NCBI GenBank assembly: GCA_033980235.1
Contig: CM067059.1
Coordinates: forward strand, 17,804,100-17,868,099
Length of the DNA stretch: 64,000 nt
Direction: 5' to 3'
DNA from: Diadema setosum
Taxonomy: Eukaryota > Echinodermata > Echinoidea > Diadematoida > Diadematidae
The position numbers and the translations under genes are program-made. How positions within the stretch are numbered: position 1 is the stretch's first letter; each line of letters opens with the position of its first letter. The notes beneath the pieces were generated by a model. That model was not told the DNA's origin. It did not search any database and worked only from the letters and a program-made list of their open reading frames with translations. This document shows, in pieces, positions 1 through 11,109 of the stretch.

Positions 1-1172
1 ACATAATAGCGGCCTATCATGGTGCAACGGGAAGTGCAGTGCACATCGTATACTCGGGACATATACGATGAGGTGCATCATGAGGTACAATGAGGTGCTT
101 TTAACCATGACCCGCAATAAAGCTGTTGATATTTTTTTTTAATTAAGTACATCCCACTTTATTTTAAGATATTTATGCCATATTACAGATACAGTCAACC
201 TCACGTAAGTCGACATAATCGGGACCGAGAAAAACGCGTCGACTTACGCGAAAGTCGACATTTTGTCGACTTATAAATGAAAACACATTTCCCCTGTACA
301 GAGTAAGATTTGGATCATGCTATCCACATCTTACTCCTTTTGCCGCCAAAACATGCCTTCTGACATTAGCAACAATAATGCTTTAGTTCATGCATAAATC
401 TTGCGCGGATTAGGAAGGACAACGCAATTCCCAAACCTCTAGAGAGATTTTGAGACAGCGGGATCGGAAACCTGGGCCCGTTTCTAGACACTTTACTTTT
501 CAAACTTAATTTGAAAAATCAAACACAATCCCCAAAATTGTATGCAACTTTGCGATTTAAGTTCAAGTGCGTTGCTGCAAAGATATGCGTGTAAATTCGT
601 ATGAGCCTGTCGACGTGATTTTTCAGTGCTGACCGAGTTGAAATATGTATGATTTTCCTTCCATAAGTCGCCATATTTGTTTTACGTAAATTTCTATTGC
701 CATACTCTGAAAATGATTGTTCTCGTGCTCCGATTCGCAACATTACCGCTCTGTACGGCGTGGGCCCGTCTGAAAAAAAAAAAGAAAGAAGGAAAAGGCA
801 AGTTCAACACCGCTTGTGGATTACTACCTACCTACTACTAAAATGGGGAGGGTTCTAAACTTAGGTAGGAATAGAAAAAATTGTGCACTAGCTTGCACTA
901 GACATAATCTACTTCAGATCTCAAAATACTTGCAAGTTTGACAGCTCGTCATCTTGGCAATCACGTCAGCCAGATAAATTTTGTGATATAGACCCATGCA
1001 ATGTATTGCAAGCAAATTCAAAATAGTGGAAGATGAATTCTTGACCCTTCTGAGAACTATATGTTTTGGCATAAATTTATAATATAGACTGCTCTAAACT
1101 AACTGTTCATTTGGAATGTTGATGAACGATAGCCAGCTGAAAATAAGGCAGTCCAAAACGTGCATATTTTTT
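1..1172. other. AT-rich non-coding sequence with a pogo-like fragment
   Basis: I recognise no gene here. The sequence is AT-rich intron or intergenic DNA with an A-tract near 770-800. From position 192 it holds one end of a pogo/Tigger-like element (CAGTCAACCTCACGTAAGTC, then several GTCGAC words to about 290); no matching second end is visible nearby. The short open frames are random. Confidence 0.5.
192..290 (+). mobile_element. pogo/Tigger-like element end (fragment)
   Basis: The fragment starts CAGTCAACCTCACGTAAGTC directly after a TA, the form expected at the end of a Tc1/mariner-superfamily pogo element. The repeated GTCGAC words in the next 90 bases form an internal hairpin (gtcgacttacg with cgtaagtcgac). 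The same end, CAGTCAACCTC.GCCAAGTCGA, opens the more complete element at 51207. No transposase frame is present, so this is a non-autonomous or broken copy. Confidence 0.5.
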
Positions 1173-2480
1173 TACACCTCCACCACAAAGTGTCACCTGG
1201 GGCATTGTTGTCCGTCCTTTCGTCCATCCTTTCATCTGTTTGCAATCAAGTTTGTGGACAGTGTGCCTTAAAAACTGTTTGAGGTATCCTAATGATATTT
1301 AGCCTATGTGTGTGTGTAGAAGTGGACATAGTATACAAGGCCTGAGAGGTTCTGGTTGAAACTAAGTGCATGAGGTGACTTCAGTAGTGCTATTGAAGTC
1401 ACCAAAGGCACATAGTTTAACCAGAACCTCTAACAGTGGCCCTGGTATATCTGTTTTATACCCCTCCCAATGAATTTTAAGAGTAACAGCAAAGTAGAGT
1501 GGGTGGTTCAGCGATCTAAAGTTATTTCTTTTTCCATGCACAAAATTACACATAAAAGAGTACGCATTGACTGTGCAATACCTTCTCATGAGCGTAGACG
1601 GCATGCATTTGGTAGAAAACTGTGCTATGACATGATGTCTCATGCATGAAAATATGCACTTGTGACAAAGAATGGTGTGCGTGCGCTTAGCAAGTATTGG
1701 CATGGCAGCATGATATAGTTTTTTGTACAGTCTCCCTAGGGAAAAAGATGAACTAAGATTTTCTTGGTGGAAATCTTTTTTGTCACTTTCAATGCCCTCG
1801 ACCAATCAGTGGACAAGAAATAATTTGCGATGGATATTAGTGTGCAGATTGTCACTCTTTCCCCCATATCTTTGCAATACCCATGCAAAGATATTTTCTT
1901 GAAACTTAGTGTATACATGTCTTACCAAATAAAGATTCCTCAGGGAAGGCTTTGGGCCAAGGGGTCAAAGGTCTAGTGAAAATGCTAAAATTTCACTTTT
2001 TTTCTCCATATCTTGGAAATGGCTCAAGGAAGCATCATGAAACTTAGTATACATATGAGCATGTACTGTACTGCCTGTCACAGTGTTTCTCTTATGACTT
2101 CTAGGTCAAATTCTCAAAATGTCACTATTTACCCCATAACCATGCAGTGCCTGGAGGTAAATAAGTGTATTTCCTTGCAACTTAGTGTATGATTGTATTA
2201 CCGGATAGGGATTCTCTGGGAAAGTTTTGGGCCATTGGGTCAAAGGTCGAATGTCAAACGTTGAGTAAAAATCAAACACGCTTAACTGAAAAGACAGGAA
2301 AGTGCGCGCTAATCCTGTACAAAACAAATGGACAGTGCGCGGTCCTCAAGCGTATTACGTACATCACCTGAGACCACTCAAAGACGCTTGATAAACAACA
2401 ACTTCAAATTGCCAAATTTTTACCTCCACGAAATAATCCTTATCACCTTAAAATCTCGTTCTTCAAAATAATCCCCTTAA

Positions 2481-3224
2481 CCCTAAAGGGGCCGGGCTTT
2501 TTTGGCTATGCTCAGACCGGGGGGGGGAATGGATTCCGCCCCCCGAGATCTCGGCCATCGGTGGTGCGATCGCGATGAAATTTGGCATGCGTGAGACCTG
2601 CATCATAATCTACAATATTGTGTCATAATATTTTTTGAAACAAGCAATTTCTAATTTTAATTAATTATGCAAATTAAGCTGAAGATCATATTTTAGCCTA
2701 ATTAAAAGCATTGAGAGTCTAATTTTTGATCTGTAAATCTGTTTTGGCATGTTCAACAATTGTACATCACAAAAACTTCCAAAACTCATTTCAATTCTGA
2801 TGTATTTTATTGTTTTCAGAATTTCTTATGTATTTCTATGTTTTTCAACTTTTGTTTTTTCTTTGTTTTTTTATTGGAAATTGTCACTGACCACTTTTCT
2901 ACCATAATTAGCACAAAACTAATCAATAAAAGTGATTAATTGTAAAAATAATCAGGTTTTTATGACTTTCATGACAGAGCACTGTTTTCCATAGGAAATG
3001 TACACAAAATCACAAAATTGTGCCCGTTTTGGGGCGACATTCCGTTACAAAAATGGGCGTGGCTTCACGAAAGTATGCGCGGACATCGCAAATTTGGTCT
3101 CAAAAGTTGCGTGAGACTTGAACAAACAAAGTCAAGAAGCCTCGCGACGAGGCCTTCTCGCGTTACAGAATTATAGCGCGAAATGTCGAGGGGGGCGGAT
3201 TCCGCCCCCCCTGCCCTTTTAGGG
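2481..3224. mobile_element. Non-autonomous TTAA-flanked DNA transposon (piggyBac/Kolobok-type)
   Basis: The element is 744 bp and flanked on each side by TTAA (2477-2480 and 3225-3228). Its ends are inverted: ccctaaaggggc on the left and gcccttttaggg on the right, followed inward by an inverted ggcggaatccgccccc-like block. TTAA duplication is diagnostic of piggyBac or Kolobok transposases. No transposase frame is seen, so it is a MITE-like copy. It is inserted in the minisatellite-cored element that surrounds it. Confidence 0.75.
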
Positions 3225-3879
3225 TTAATAAAAAAAAAGCTATGACTATAATTTGTAAATCTTTTTAAGATAATAAAAATACCACTACCTATGGAAATAA
3301 TGATGTTTCTACACCGTGTAGGTGTACTGAGTTTGTACTTAGCTCTCTTTTGTATCGTCATGTAGGGTAGCCATTTTGTTTCCATTATTATCACGCGCCT
3401 TCCTATCTTCCTCTACTCTCTACTATCTTTGGTAAAAATGCTAAAATTCTACTATTTAATGTGGCTGAAATTACACTTGTCACTTTTTCTCCATACCTTG
3501 GAGATTACTCAATGCATAAACTTAATAAAACTAGGTATGTAATGATTACTAATAGTAGGTACAGATTTTGGCCATGGGGTCAAAGGTCAAGGGAAAATGT
3601 CAGAATTTTTCCCATATTTTGAGTTAGCTCAAAGTATTGCTATGAATATGGATGTTAACCAGTTAGTGATTATTTGAAGAAATAATAATAGAGAGACTCT
3701 TATAAAGCGCATTCTACCTAAAAAGATACTCATGGTGCTATAGAACAGAGTACATAATGTATCACGTTACAACAGTATCACTGAAGATAATGAGAACAAT
3801 AAACAAACAAACAATATACGTATACATATACATACAGGTAAACAATTGTCAATTTAAATTAAAAAGGTAGGTCTTGAGG

Positions 3880-4368
3880 TTCTTTTTAAAACAATCAATA
3901 GAAGATGCTTGTCGAAGAGATTTTGGAAGGCTATTCCAAAGTTTTGGGCCCATGTATGAAAAAGCACGATCCCCCCAATTGTGCTTGATTCAAGGTACCT
4001 GTAATTTTAGCGAGTTTGATGAACAGAGATTTTGTGGTGGTTGGTGAAGATGAAGAGTATTTTGAAAGTAGGCAGGGGCATATTTGTGCAATGTACGGTA
4101 AACAAGAAGAAGAATCTTGAAGTTAATACGTTTTTCTACAGGGAGCCAGTGTAGGGACCGAAGTATTGGGATAGTATGCAGTTTTCTTTGTGAAAGTAAG
4201 TAATCTTGCGGGACAATTCTGAAGACGTTGCAGTTTGCTGAGATCTTTTTGTGGAAGGCTGCAAAACAGAGAATTGCAGAAATCTAGACAAGAAGAAATA
4301 AGAGCATGCATCAGTTTTTCTGCTGCTGATCTAGTGAAATATCTCCGAATTGAGCCCAGGTTACGCAA
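3880..4368 (-). pseudogene. LINE ORF2 C-terminal region
   Basis: The frame at 4368-4123 reads 'RSAAEKLMHALISSCLDFCN' and 'KLQRLQNCPARLLT', the conserved tail of L2/CR1-like ORF2 (usual form: ..L.haFi.SrlDYCNsL..glp...l.kLQ.vqN.aARli). Beyond the stop near 4120, 'KSLFIKLAKITGTLNQ' and 'FFIHGPKTLE' still match the family's terminal segment. The non-coding 3' end follows. The identification rests on this order of motifs. Confidence 0.75.
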
Positions 4369-4500
4369 ATGAAATCTTACAGATTGGGATACATATGAAA
4401 TGTGGTCTGTGAATGTCAGATTTGCATAAAAACAACACCAAGATTACGAACTTTGTTCAAAGGCTTGATATTACTATTGCCAATTCTAACATAACATGTA

Positions 4501-5299
4501 TCAGAATTCACTTTTAGACAACATCTGTTTGGATCCTATCAGAATAAATTCTGACTTACTGTCATAAAATTTCAGACCATTTCTTTCCGTCCATGCCTTA
4601 ACATCATCAATACATAATTCTAATCGCTTTAAAGCTTCAGAGAGTTCAGTCCTGGTTGGTGAAAAAGATACAAATATTTGTATATCATCTGCATAACAGT
4701 GATACTGAATGTTGTGTCTTTCAAAAATGTGCCTAATCCTTGAAAGATACAGAGAGTACAGAAGTGGTCCACCTACAGACCCTTGCGGGACACCGCAAGT
4801 AAGTGCAGCCAGATTAGAGTTACTGTCATTGATCTTAACATATTGTGAACGGCTGGTAAGGTAAGATTGAAACCACTCTAATTCAAGTCCTGTGACACCA
4901 ACAGATCTGAGAGTGTGGGTGAGAATGGAATGGTCCACCATATCAAAAGCTGCCGTCATATCGAGTAAAACAACTGCAGTGATATTCCCAGCATCCATCT
5001 GATTGATCAGTTAGGTCAGTAAATAATGTCTCTACACTATGATCAGGGCAATACGCTGATTGGTGGCTATCAAGAAATTCAGTCTCCTGTGAGTAGTCTC
5101 ATAGGCGTGAGAAGGAAACATGTTCCATAACATTGCTAACAAATGGCAGGTTTGAAATTGGTCGATAATTGTGTAACATGTTCTTACCTAAATGAGGTCT
5201 TTTGAGGGTTGGAAATATCACCGCTGTTTTCAATTCATTTGGCACAACACCTGCTGCAAAACTGCCATTTATTATGCTCGTAATGGCAGGGGCTGTCAC
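4501..5299 (-). pseudogene. LINE reverse transcriptase domain, broken
   Basis: The upstream frame (5299-5099) holds 'AVIFPTLKRPHLGKNML' and 'NYRPISNLPFVSNVMEHV', the RT finger motifs. The downstream frame (4998-4501) holds 'LLDMTAAFDMVDHSIL' (motif A with its catalytic Asp), 'GVPQGSVGGPLLYSLYL' (motif B) and 'YADDIQIF' (motif C with both Asp). The intervening 'SQETEFLDSHQSAYCPDHS' stretch is read past stops. The catalytic residues survive, but stops between the halves remove activity. Confidence 0.85.
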
Positions 5300-5503
5300 T
5301 GATACACATTTTTTAATCAGATCTGTACAAAAAGGGTCTAATTCACATCACTTATTTGGAGACTTCATAATCATATTCTTAACATCAGTTACAGTGTCTG
5401 GATTTAGTGAGTCTAATTTTGAAGTAGCAACTTCAGCTTCAGTTTTATCCACATGGACACACGGTAAGGACAAGCGTATATTCGCTATCTTATCTAAGAA
5501 AAA

Positions 5504-6029
5504 CTAATTAAACTGGTTTGCCAATTCTTTGTCAGAATCATGCTCAGGTAGAAGGGATGTCTGTTTTCTGCCAAGCAGCTTGTTTACAACTTGAAAGAGT
5601 TTCTTTGTGTGTGTTTCCACAGTCATTAACTTGTTTGGAGTGATATTCAGTTTTCGCTTTCCTGAGTAGTGAACGGTCATACTGACGTTGTTTACAGTAC
5701 TACTGCCTATCAATCTCCAACAACGATTTCCTCCATTTTCTTTTTAATTGCCTTCGATTCAGTTTCACACTAGCAGTTTCTTCATTATACCATTGAGTGT
5801 TTGGGTGAAGGGTAATACAGCGCTTCTGGATAGGGGCGTACTTGTCCAGAACAGTTGACAAAGTAGAGTTATAACTGCTGATAGCTTTTTCAACGTTTTC
5901 AGCACTTGAGCAAACAGAAGGAAGAGATTCCATCATCGGATCTTCATGCAGCATACCAATTTTTTTTATCGCACTTTCCGCGTTGATGTCATTGCTTGTA
6001 GGAGATTTTGACAGGAGTGTTGATTTCAC
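5504..6029 (-). pseudogene. LINE linker between endonuclease and RT
   Basis: Two frames (6029-5700 and 5713-5504) cover the segment that normally joins endonuclease to reverse transcriptase. The first carries 'YAPIQKRCITLHPNTQWYN', matching the LINE phrase '.ApiktR.i..rp..pWyn', followed by a basic stretch with 'NRRQLKRKWRK'. The second has 'THTKKLFQVVNKLLGRKQTS', matching the linker that precedes the fingers of CR1/L2 enzymes. A frameshift separates them near 5705. They have no function outside the parent LINE. Confidence 0.7.
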
Positions 6030-6138
6030 ACATTATGGCAGCGTGGTCAGAGATGCCCTCACAGACCATGATATTTTGGACAGTTGTCACATCGTCTTGT
6101 CTGAGCAAATCAGGTATGTGCCCTCGTGAATGGGTGGC

Positions 6139-6782
6139 TTATTGTATATGCTGCTTAAGATTATGGCTTGCTATCAGATCTGTGAACTTCTTGGTATTTG
6201 GCGAAGGCAGGTCCATCTGAATGTTGAAATCACCTAATACTATGAGGTCACTACTGCCTGCAAGTTGTTCATCCAGAAGAGTAGAAAATTCTTCAAGGAA
6301 ATCATTGAACTGGTTTGGATTAGGAGGTCTATATACTATCATTAGGTGAATATTCCGTGTCTTATGCAGAATTTCAATCTGGATCAACTCGAAGGTGTTA
6401 TAGTTGCATGAAGAGCTGATGATTTCATGTTTCAGATTGCTCCGGATGAGCACTGCAACACCGCCACCTCTCTTGTGCTTACATGGAACATGTTGGAATA
6501 GAAATCCACTTGGAGTAAGAAGGCCAACCGTAGCAATGTCATTGGCGACAGCCATGTTTCGCATACACCATTGACATGAAGATCATTCTCAGTTGCAAAA
6601 TCAATGAAATCCACAGGTTTATTTTTCAGTGATCTTGCATTCATCATGCAGAAGGAGATATTCTTTCTTGACTGAGGACGCTGAAATCGTTTCTCATGAC
6701 ATTGCTCAGTACTTTGCTTTGCTGTGGAATTAGATGTACTAGAAGCAGAACTTGTCTGCCAGCGAGTCATATGCCTATTCAA
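6139..6782 (-). pseudogene. LINE APE endonuclease domain (two overlapping frames)
   Basis: The first frame (6782-6432) contains 'MNARSLKNK' and 'VCETWLS', the start of the apurinic-like endonuclease fold that nicks target DNA. The second (6564-6139) continues with 'RGGGVAVLIR', 'IVYRPPNPN' and 'LGDFNIQMD', which are the family's conserved later motifs, including the catalytic D and N of GDFN. Joining the two needs a frame change near 6500. After 6139 the reading continues past a stop into 'ISDHAAIMCEI', the SDH motif carrying the catalytic histidine. The domain is recognisable but broken. Confidence 0.8.
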
Positions 6783-6830
6783 TCTCTTTATACCTTTTCC
6801 TCCACAATAAGGTTTCCTTTTCTTGTAATA

Positions 6831-6953
6831 CAGTATTCATCGCATAATCGGGACAGGTTGGGAGTAGCAAACACGGCCCCTTTAAGCGGGGTGCCCGATT
6901 TCGCGATGAGCACTCACCATACACTAACGGCATACAACATGTACATTATGTAG

Positions 6954-6984
<31 letters not shown>

Positions 6985-7694
6985 GCATACTGACGTACTG
7001 TACATGTACATGAATACACAACCACGCTACCCCTCGGCGCGACCCTCTAGCTGTCCCTGCATTCTCGCAATGATGTAGAGTAATCGCAACCGGGTTCTTC
7101 TTCTGTCACCTCTCTTCGAACACAAAATATGTGGATTAAAAGCTAGCACTTTCTTAAACATTCGTAGAATTCTTGGACACGTAGGGCGTTCTGTATAAAT
7201 ACATATATCCACAACCATGGGAAATGATTACCCAGAACTGATGTGGGAACGTCAATGAAAAGTCCTTCAATCATTCAATCATCACCGCTTGATTGTTTAC
7301 TTGCCGCGATCACTGCACTGTACATGTGTTGTAGCGATCTAGCTCGCCATATATACACATGTACAGAAAAGCGAAGGCGGGCAGCGAGCTGAAATGTACG
7401 TGTACTTGATGGACGGAGGTCAAAACACACCAGTCCGAAGCTTGCTTTGTTAGTTTGATGTAAACGACAACTGATAGGGAATCTTTGAAATATTGTTGTG
7501 GTATTTTGGTAGATTTTTTGTGTAAAATATCAACAAAATCAAAGATCGCTTGTGAAGAAAAATTGTCCCGTTTATCAGAGGTCCCCGCCCGATTATCCAG
7601 TGAAAATAACGTGCATTGGAAATGTTTCTGGGAAGCGTATGTCATTTAAGCGAGGTTCCCGATTATCAGATGCCCGATTATGCGATGAATACTG
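6831..7694. mobile_element. pogo/Tigger-like non-autonomous element with TA duplication
   Basis: The element is 864 bp. Its terminal inverted repeats are CAGTATTCATCGCATAATCG on the left and cgattatgcgatgaatactg on the right, flanked by TA on both sides (6829-6830 and 7695-7696), as expected of Tc1/mariner-superfamily pogo elements. Subterminal 'cccgattatc' words repeat near both ends. No transposase is encoded. Inside is an (AC)n run at 6956-6983. It sits just 5' of the minus-strand LINE. Confidence 0.8.
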
Positions 7695-8125
7695 TACCGA
7701 GATCAGTTATTATATCAAAAATATTATCATCCAGTTTACACCATTTTCCTGTGATGGAAGAATTACGGGCCATGGAGTCAATGGGCAATTTCAAAGGTCA
7801 TGTGAAAATGTTCAAATCCCTGAATGCCTGCTCTCTTAATTTAGCCATCCATCCAAATGAAACCTAGTTCAAGGAAGTAAATACTTGACACATTTTTGAC
7901 AAACATGTCATATAAATCTCTGCCTATTATGTGAAACTGTCAAACCACTTTGTCAAGACATACACTAAACCTATTGGGAGAACCATTCATAATGCCGTAG
8001 GCATACCAGTCACTATAATTTGTAGTTCTTTTGTGTGTAGATATAAACATGCGTATTTGCAATTATGTACCTGTGTCTTAAGTTATTTCATAATGTACTG
8101 ATGCATTTTCCACATCAATCATCAG

Positions 8126-8266
8126 GCTGGAATGGACATGGGTATAGTCAATGCTGGCAACCTCCCCCTCTATATCGACATTGAGCCCAAACTCCTGCGT
8201 CTCTGTGAGGACCTCCTGTGGGACAAGGATCCGGCAGCTACAGAAAAACTGCTAGAGTATGCAGAG
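8126..8266 (+). CDS. MTR: Methionine synthase, internal exon (end of folate domain)
   Basis: This 141-bp exon encodes 47 residues from [14 protein letters not shown] to EKLLEYAE. It is bounded by an acceptor (atcag, 8121-8125) and a canonical donor (gtgagc at 8267), both in phase 0. In cobalamin-dependent methionine synthase this stretch ends the methyltetrahydrofolate-binding TIM barrel: [13 protein letters not shown] belongs to the last strand and loop, and [17 protein letters not shown] leads into the next module. The enzyme moves a methyl group from methyltetrahydrofolate through cob(I)alamin to homocysteine in the cytosol. Upstream exons are not seen in the preceding 8.1 kb. Exon 11020-11109 continues the protein directly. 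Confidence 0.96.
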
Positions 8267-9773
8267 GTGAGCGTATTTGATAATTCTGGCACAAAGAATT
8301 TGGATGAAATGAAAAGTTTTGTACACAAAAGCTGATCAAATTGAGAAAAGTTTTAGGTCAGGGTGATGCGAACATGACAATATTTGAGAGCTTTTTTGAG
8401 GTTGGTTTGTATCTAGCTTGATGACTGTCAAGAGACCAACTCGGGGCCTTATATTTCATGCTTATGGTATACATATACATGTAAATGCAGAGCGACTAAA
8501 AGGCCATTTTAATATCATAGCATGTAACACTTACATTCAGCACAGTCTGCATATATTTAACAAACACCTTTTGCTATTCACAGTAGACCTTCAAAGACAC
8601 AAGAAATTGGAAGTGATATTCTGGCTTCATTTCAATGCTGTTATTCCTTGTTATGCTAAGTTAAGGGTGTTAGAGGCATTGTTATTTTGGGATATCTGTC
8701 CATCCCTCATCATCATTATTAGGAAAATCTGCTCGATAGATTTTCTTGATACTTGGTCTAGGTAGGGAGGTGACTCACCTCCCTGGTCTAGGTATGCAAC
8801 ATGAGATGTAAATTTGCTGATTAGACTCCGTGGGAAATAATATCCCTTGAGGTTAAAAGTCATTGACCATTGGCGAAATTGGCATTTCCAGCTTTAACTT
8901 AATCTAGTAATTTCAAATGATTTGTTAGAAGGGGCAGGTAATAAACAGGCAATGGCTTTAATTTGTGAATGATAGTGATGTAAGGTCAAAATTTTAGACC
9001 AAATTTAAGTGCACTTTTGCAGAGAAAAAAAAAAACAATCAATCATACCTTTGGCTAGTTGATGGAAGGTGAAAATAGTTGACAATTATTTGAATGAATA
9101 TGCCAGAGTAAAGGTCACTGTACTTTGGCTTAAAATGTCATTTTTTAATTTTGACATCAGCAGGGACTATACATGTACATTTAGAGTATCATTCAGTAAG
9201 AAAGATAAAGATAAATAACAATTAATTGCCCGAAATTACAAGTGAAAGGTCAGATGTCAAAGTGGGAGGTCACCGAGATTTAACTAATATATTATTTTCT
9301 GGCAATGAACTCTACTAGTTAGAAGCCCTTGTGTGTGATGGATAGAAAGGGATTTGGAAATGTTTCCCTTGTGTGAAGAGGTGAAAGGTCAGTCCCCAGT
9401 CAATGGTCAAAGATTAATGAGCTGTGTCAAATATCTGATATAGCAGATATAGTGATTGAGTATGAAACAGGTGAATCCCAGTAGACTGTACTCCATAGTC
9501 AAATTGTTCTCTTTCTTTCTTTGGGTTTTTTTGTTTTTGTTTTGTTTTTTTGTTTTTTTGTTTTTTTTTAAGGGACCAGTGCATAGGTGGCTTGATGCAG
9601 GCCCCATAGTATGTTATTTGTTTTGTATGTGTGCAATGTCAGCTTTCCATGGATAATGGCAATGTTTTTTAGCTACAATCTGAGAGCTGTATGTATAATC
9701 AGAAAGAACTCAATTGCATTTCCTCTGAACATTTGTGTGTTATATGTCTAGAAATTAGTAGTTTTGTTAGCTA
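8267..9773. other. MTR intron sequence, no feature recognised
   Basis: I see only non-coding AT-rich DNA here. A 19-base perfect hairpin (gggaggtgactcacctccc) lies at about 8765-8783 between two copies of ggtctaggta, so it may be a small insertion with a duplicated target. A T-rich stretch lies at 9510-9570. The 115-residue open frame at 8418-8765 has no recognisable motif. Confidence 0.5.
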
Positions 9774-10151
9774 ATGCCCCAGTCACATATAAACATGGAT
9801 GCTCAAGGATCTACACGGTGATCCGGGGACGTCCGGGGATATCCGCGGAGATCCGGGATTTTGGTATGACTGTACACACGGTATCAACACGGCAGCTACA
9901 CGGATAAGGCCGGAAGAGCGCGGCGTCTACACGGACAAACACGGCATCTACACGGATCAACACGGCAGCTACACGGCAGCCACACGGAGCACCCCGGATT
10001 GCTCTGCCAACACGGCAATCCCCGGATGACGCCGGATGTTTTTGACCTCCAAAAGTTGCCGTGTTGGCCTCCCGGCGTCAACACAGATCTCTCCGCGGAT
10101 CAGATCCGGGGTGGTCCGGGGTGATCCGGGATGTCTATGTGGCTGGGGCAT
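9774..10151. mobile_element. MITE with GC-rich internal repeats
   Basis: The 378-bp segment has inverted ends, atgccccagtcacata on the left and tatgtggctggggcat on the right, and a TA on each outer side. The interior is a degenerate palindromic array of 'acacgg' and 'atccgg' words (acacggcatctacacggatc, gatccggggtggtccggggt), so either strand can fold. No protein is encoded. The TA flanks suggest a Tc1/mariner-type or similar transposase acting in trans. The family is not identified. Confidence 0.65.
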
Positions 10152-10270
10152 TACATCAACATAATCCTTTCCTGTTTTCATCCCATTTCTTTTCCTACAG
10201 CTCACTCCCATATTTTTATCACTACTTTAATGATATACCTTGCTTCCAACTCTTAAATTCAGAATAGATT

Positions 10271-10871
10271 TATTAGCTCACCTGAGCTATTGTAATCGCT
10301 CTTCGTCCATCGTCCATCGTGCGTAAACTTTTTACATTTTCATTTTCTTCTTGAAAACCCCATGACAGATTTTCACCAAACTCGGCAGGTAGCATTCCTT
10401 GGGGGATAGGATCTTGATATGTACAAATGGGCACCGCATGCCCACCTGGGGGGCCCTAAGGGGACCCAAACCCCCAAAATTGAAGAATATTTGAGAATCT
10501 TCTTGTCAGAACCAGAAGTGGTAGAGCTAAGTTAATGCCACGAGTTAGTGTATTGATGACTGTAGTTTCAAGTTTGTTCATGGCAGAGCCAGGGGTACCC
10601 CCTCTGAGGCCCCCCCCCCCCCTTTCAGGTATTATTGCTTGGGTGATGTATGAATGGGCATGATTCCTCACAGGGGGGGGGGGGGGAGACATAAGCACAT
10701 TGCCTGAAGTAGGGGGGAAACAGGCAAAAACCCCCAAATTAAGGAATCTTTTCAAATCTTTTCTCAAATTGTAAGCGATAAGCTATGGTAGTTACTTAAT
10801 ATAGATTGGCAACTGCGTGGCAGGTGAATTTGTGATACCCAATGAGTGTGAGACCCCTGGGTCTCTTGTGT
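10271..10871 (+). mobile_element. Minisatellite-cored element, degenerate copy (family E)
   Basis: The left end ttagctcacctgagct is a small terminal hairpin. It is followed by cttcgtccatcgtccatcgt, a decayed CCGT-like box, and then by about two copies of a unit containing 'acccaaacccccaaa.t..agaat'. This matches the order hairpin, CCGT box, repeat core seen in the elements at 14972, 44120, 55689 and 60719. The right end (caggtgaatt then agacccctgggtctcttgtg) is only weakly inverted to the left. A C-run (about 10609-10622) and a G-run (about 10674-10686) face each other inside. Confidence 0.45.
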
Positions 10872-11019
10872 TTTCTTTGTGTCTTGTCCTAAATCATTTT
10901 CAATTTCTCTTGTTCAACCTTCCTTCTTGCCTAACCTTGCTCTACCATCTGTAGATTTACAATTCATCTCTGGTTCCCCTCTCTTTCTAATTCTTGCATT
11001 TGTCTTCTTTATGTGATAG

Positions 11020-11109
11020 GGTCTTGGTAAGGGAGCCAAGAAGGCTGCAGAGGATGAGACATGGAGAAGTCTGAGTGTTGAAGGAAGGATTGAACACTCC
11101 CTAGTCAAG
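11020..11109 (+). CDS. MTR: Methionine synthase, internal exon (inter-domain linker)
   Basis: This 90-bp exon encodes 30 residues, GLGKGAKKAAEDETWRSLSV then EGRIEHSLVK. The acceptor is tgatag ending at 11019 and the donor is gttagc at 11110, both phase 0. It is the linker between the folate barrel and the B12 module: in vertebrate enzymes the same place holds a poorly conserved Gly/Lys-rich start, then a conserved W.......EERLEYALVK-like helix, and the W, R, E and LVK positions are kept here. The next coding block is 42 kb downstream. The donor has T at +3, which is unusual but uses GT. Confidence 0.93.

Larger units (their letters stand above)
3680..6830 (-). mobile_element. Degenerate L2/CR1-like non-LTR retrotransposon
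   Basis: Read on the minus strand, the pieces come in LINE order: an N-terminal stretch and APE endonuclease (6782-6139), a linker (6029-5504), reverse transcriptase (5299-4501) and a C-terminal region (4368 to about 3880). The 3' end is gcgctttataagagtctct followed by attattatt at about 3680, a form typical of L2/CR1-like elements. Frames are broken by several stops and frameshifts, so this copy cannot move itself. It interrupts the minisatellite-cored element. The clade is inferred from motif style only. Confidence 0.8.
1173..8005 (+). mobile_element. Minisatellite-cored element, family A copy 1, split by three insertions
   Basis: Both ends match the compact copy at 44120-45122 (read there on the minus strand). 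The left end, tacacctccaccac then a ggggcatt arm and gtccgtcctttcgtccatcc, aligns with that copy's TATGCCTCCGC hairpin and its CCGT run. The right end (7850-8005), gggagaaccattcataatgc then gtaggcata, aligns with gggagaaccatgcattatgg then cggaggcata. Between them lie pieces of a core with 'tctccatatcttgg' and 'ggtcaaaggtc' phrases (1930-2250, 3430-3660, 7740-7850). The copy is opened by a TTAA element (2481-3224), a minus-strand LINE (about 3680-6830) and a pogo-like element (6831-7694). No protein is encoded. Mobility is inferred from the shared ends. Confidence 0.7.

Noticed and set aside
1362..1805. 147-residue open frame on the minus strand
   Set aside because: Lies within the minisatellite-cored element and changes with its repeat units; no recognisable domain.
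8418..8765. 115-residue open frame in the first complete MTR intron
   Set aside because: No motif, no conserved neighbours, ends in a hairpin; likely chance.
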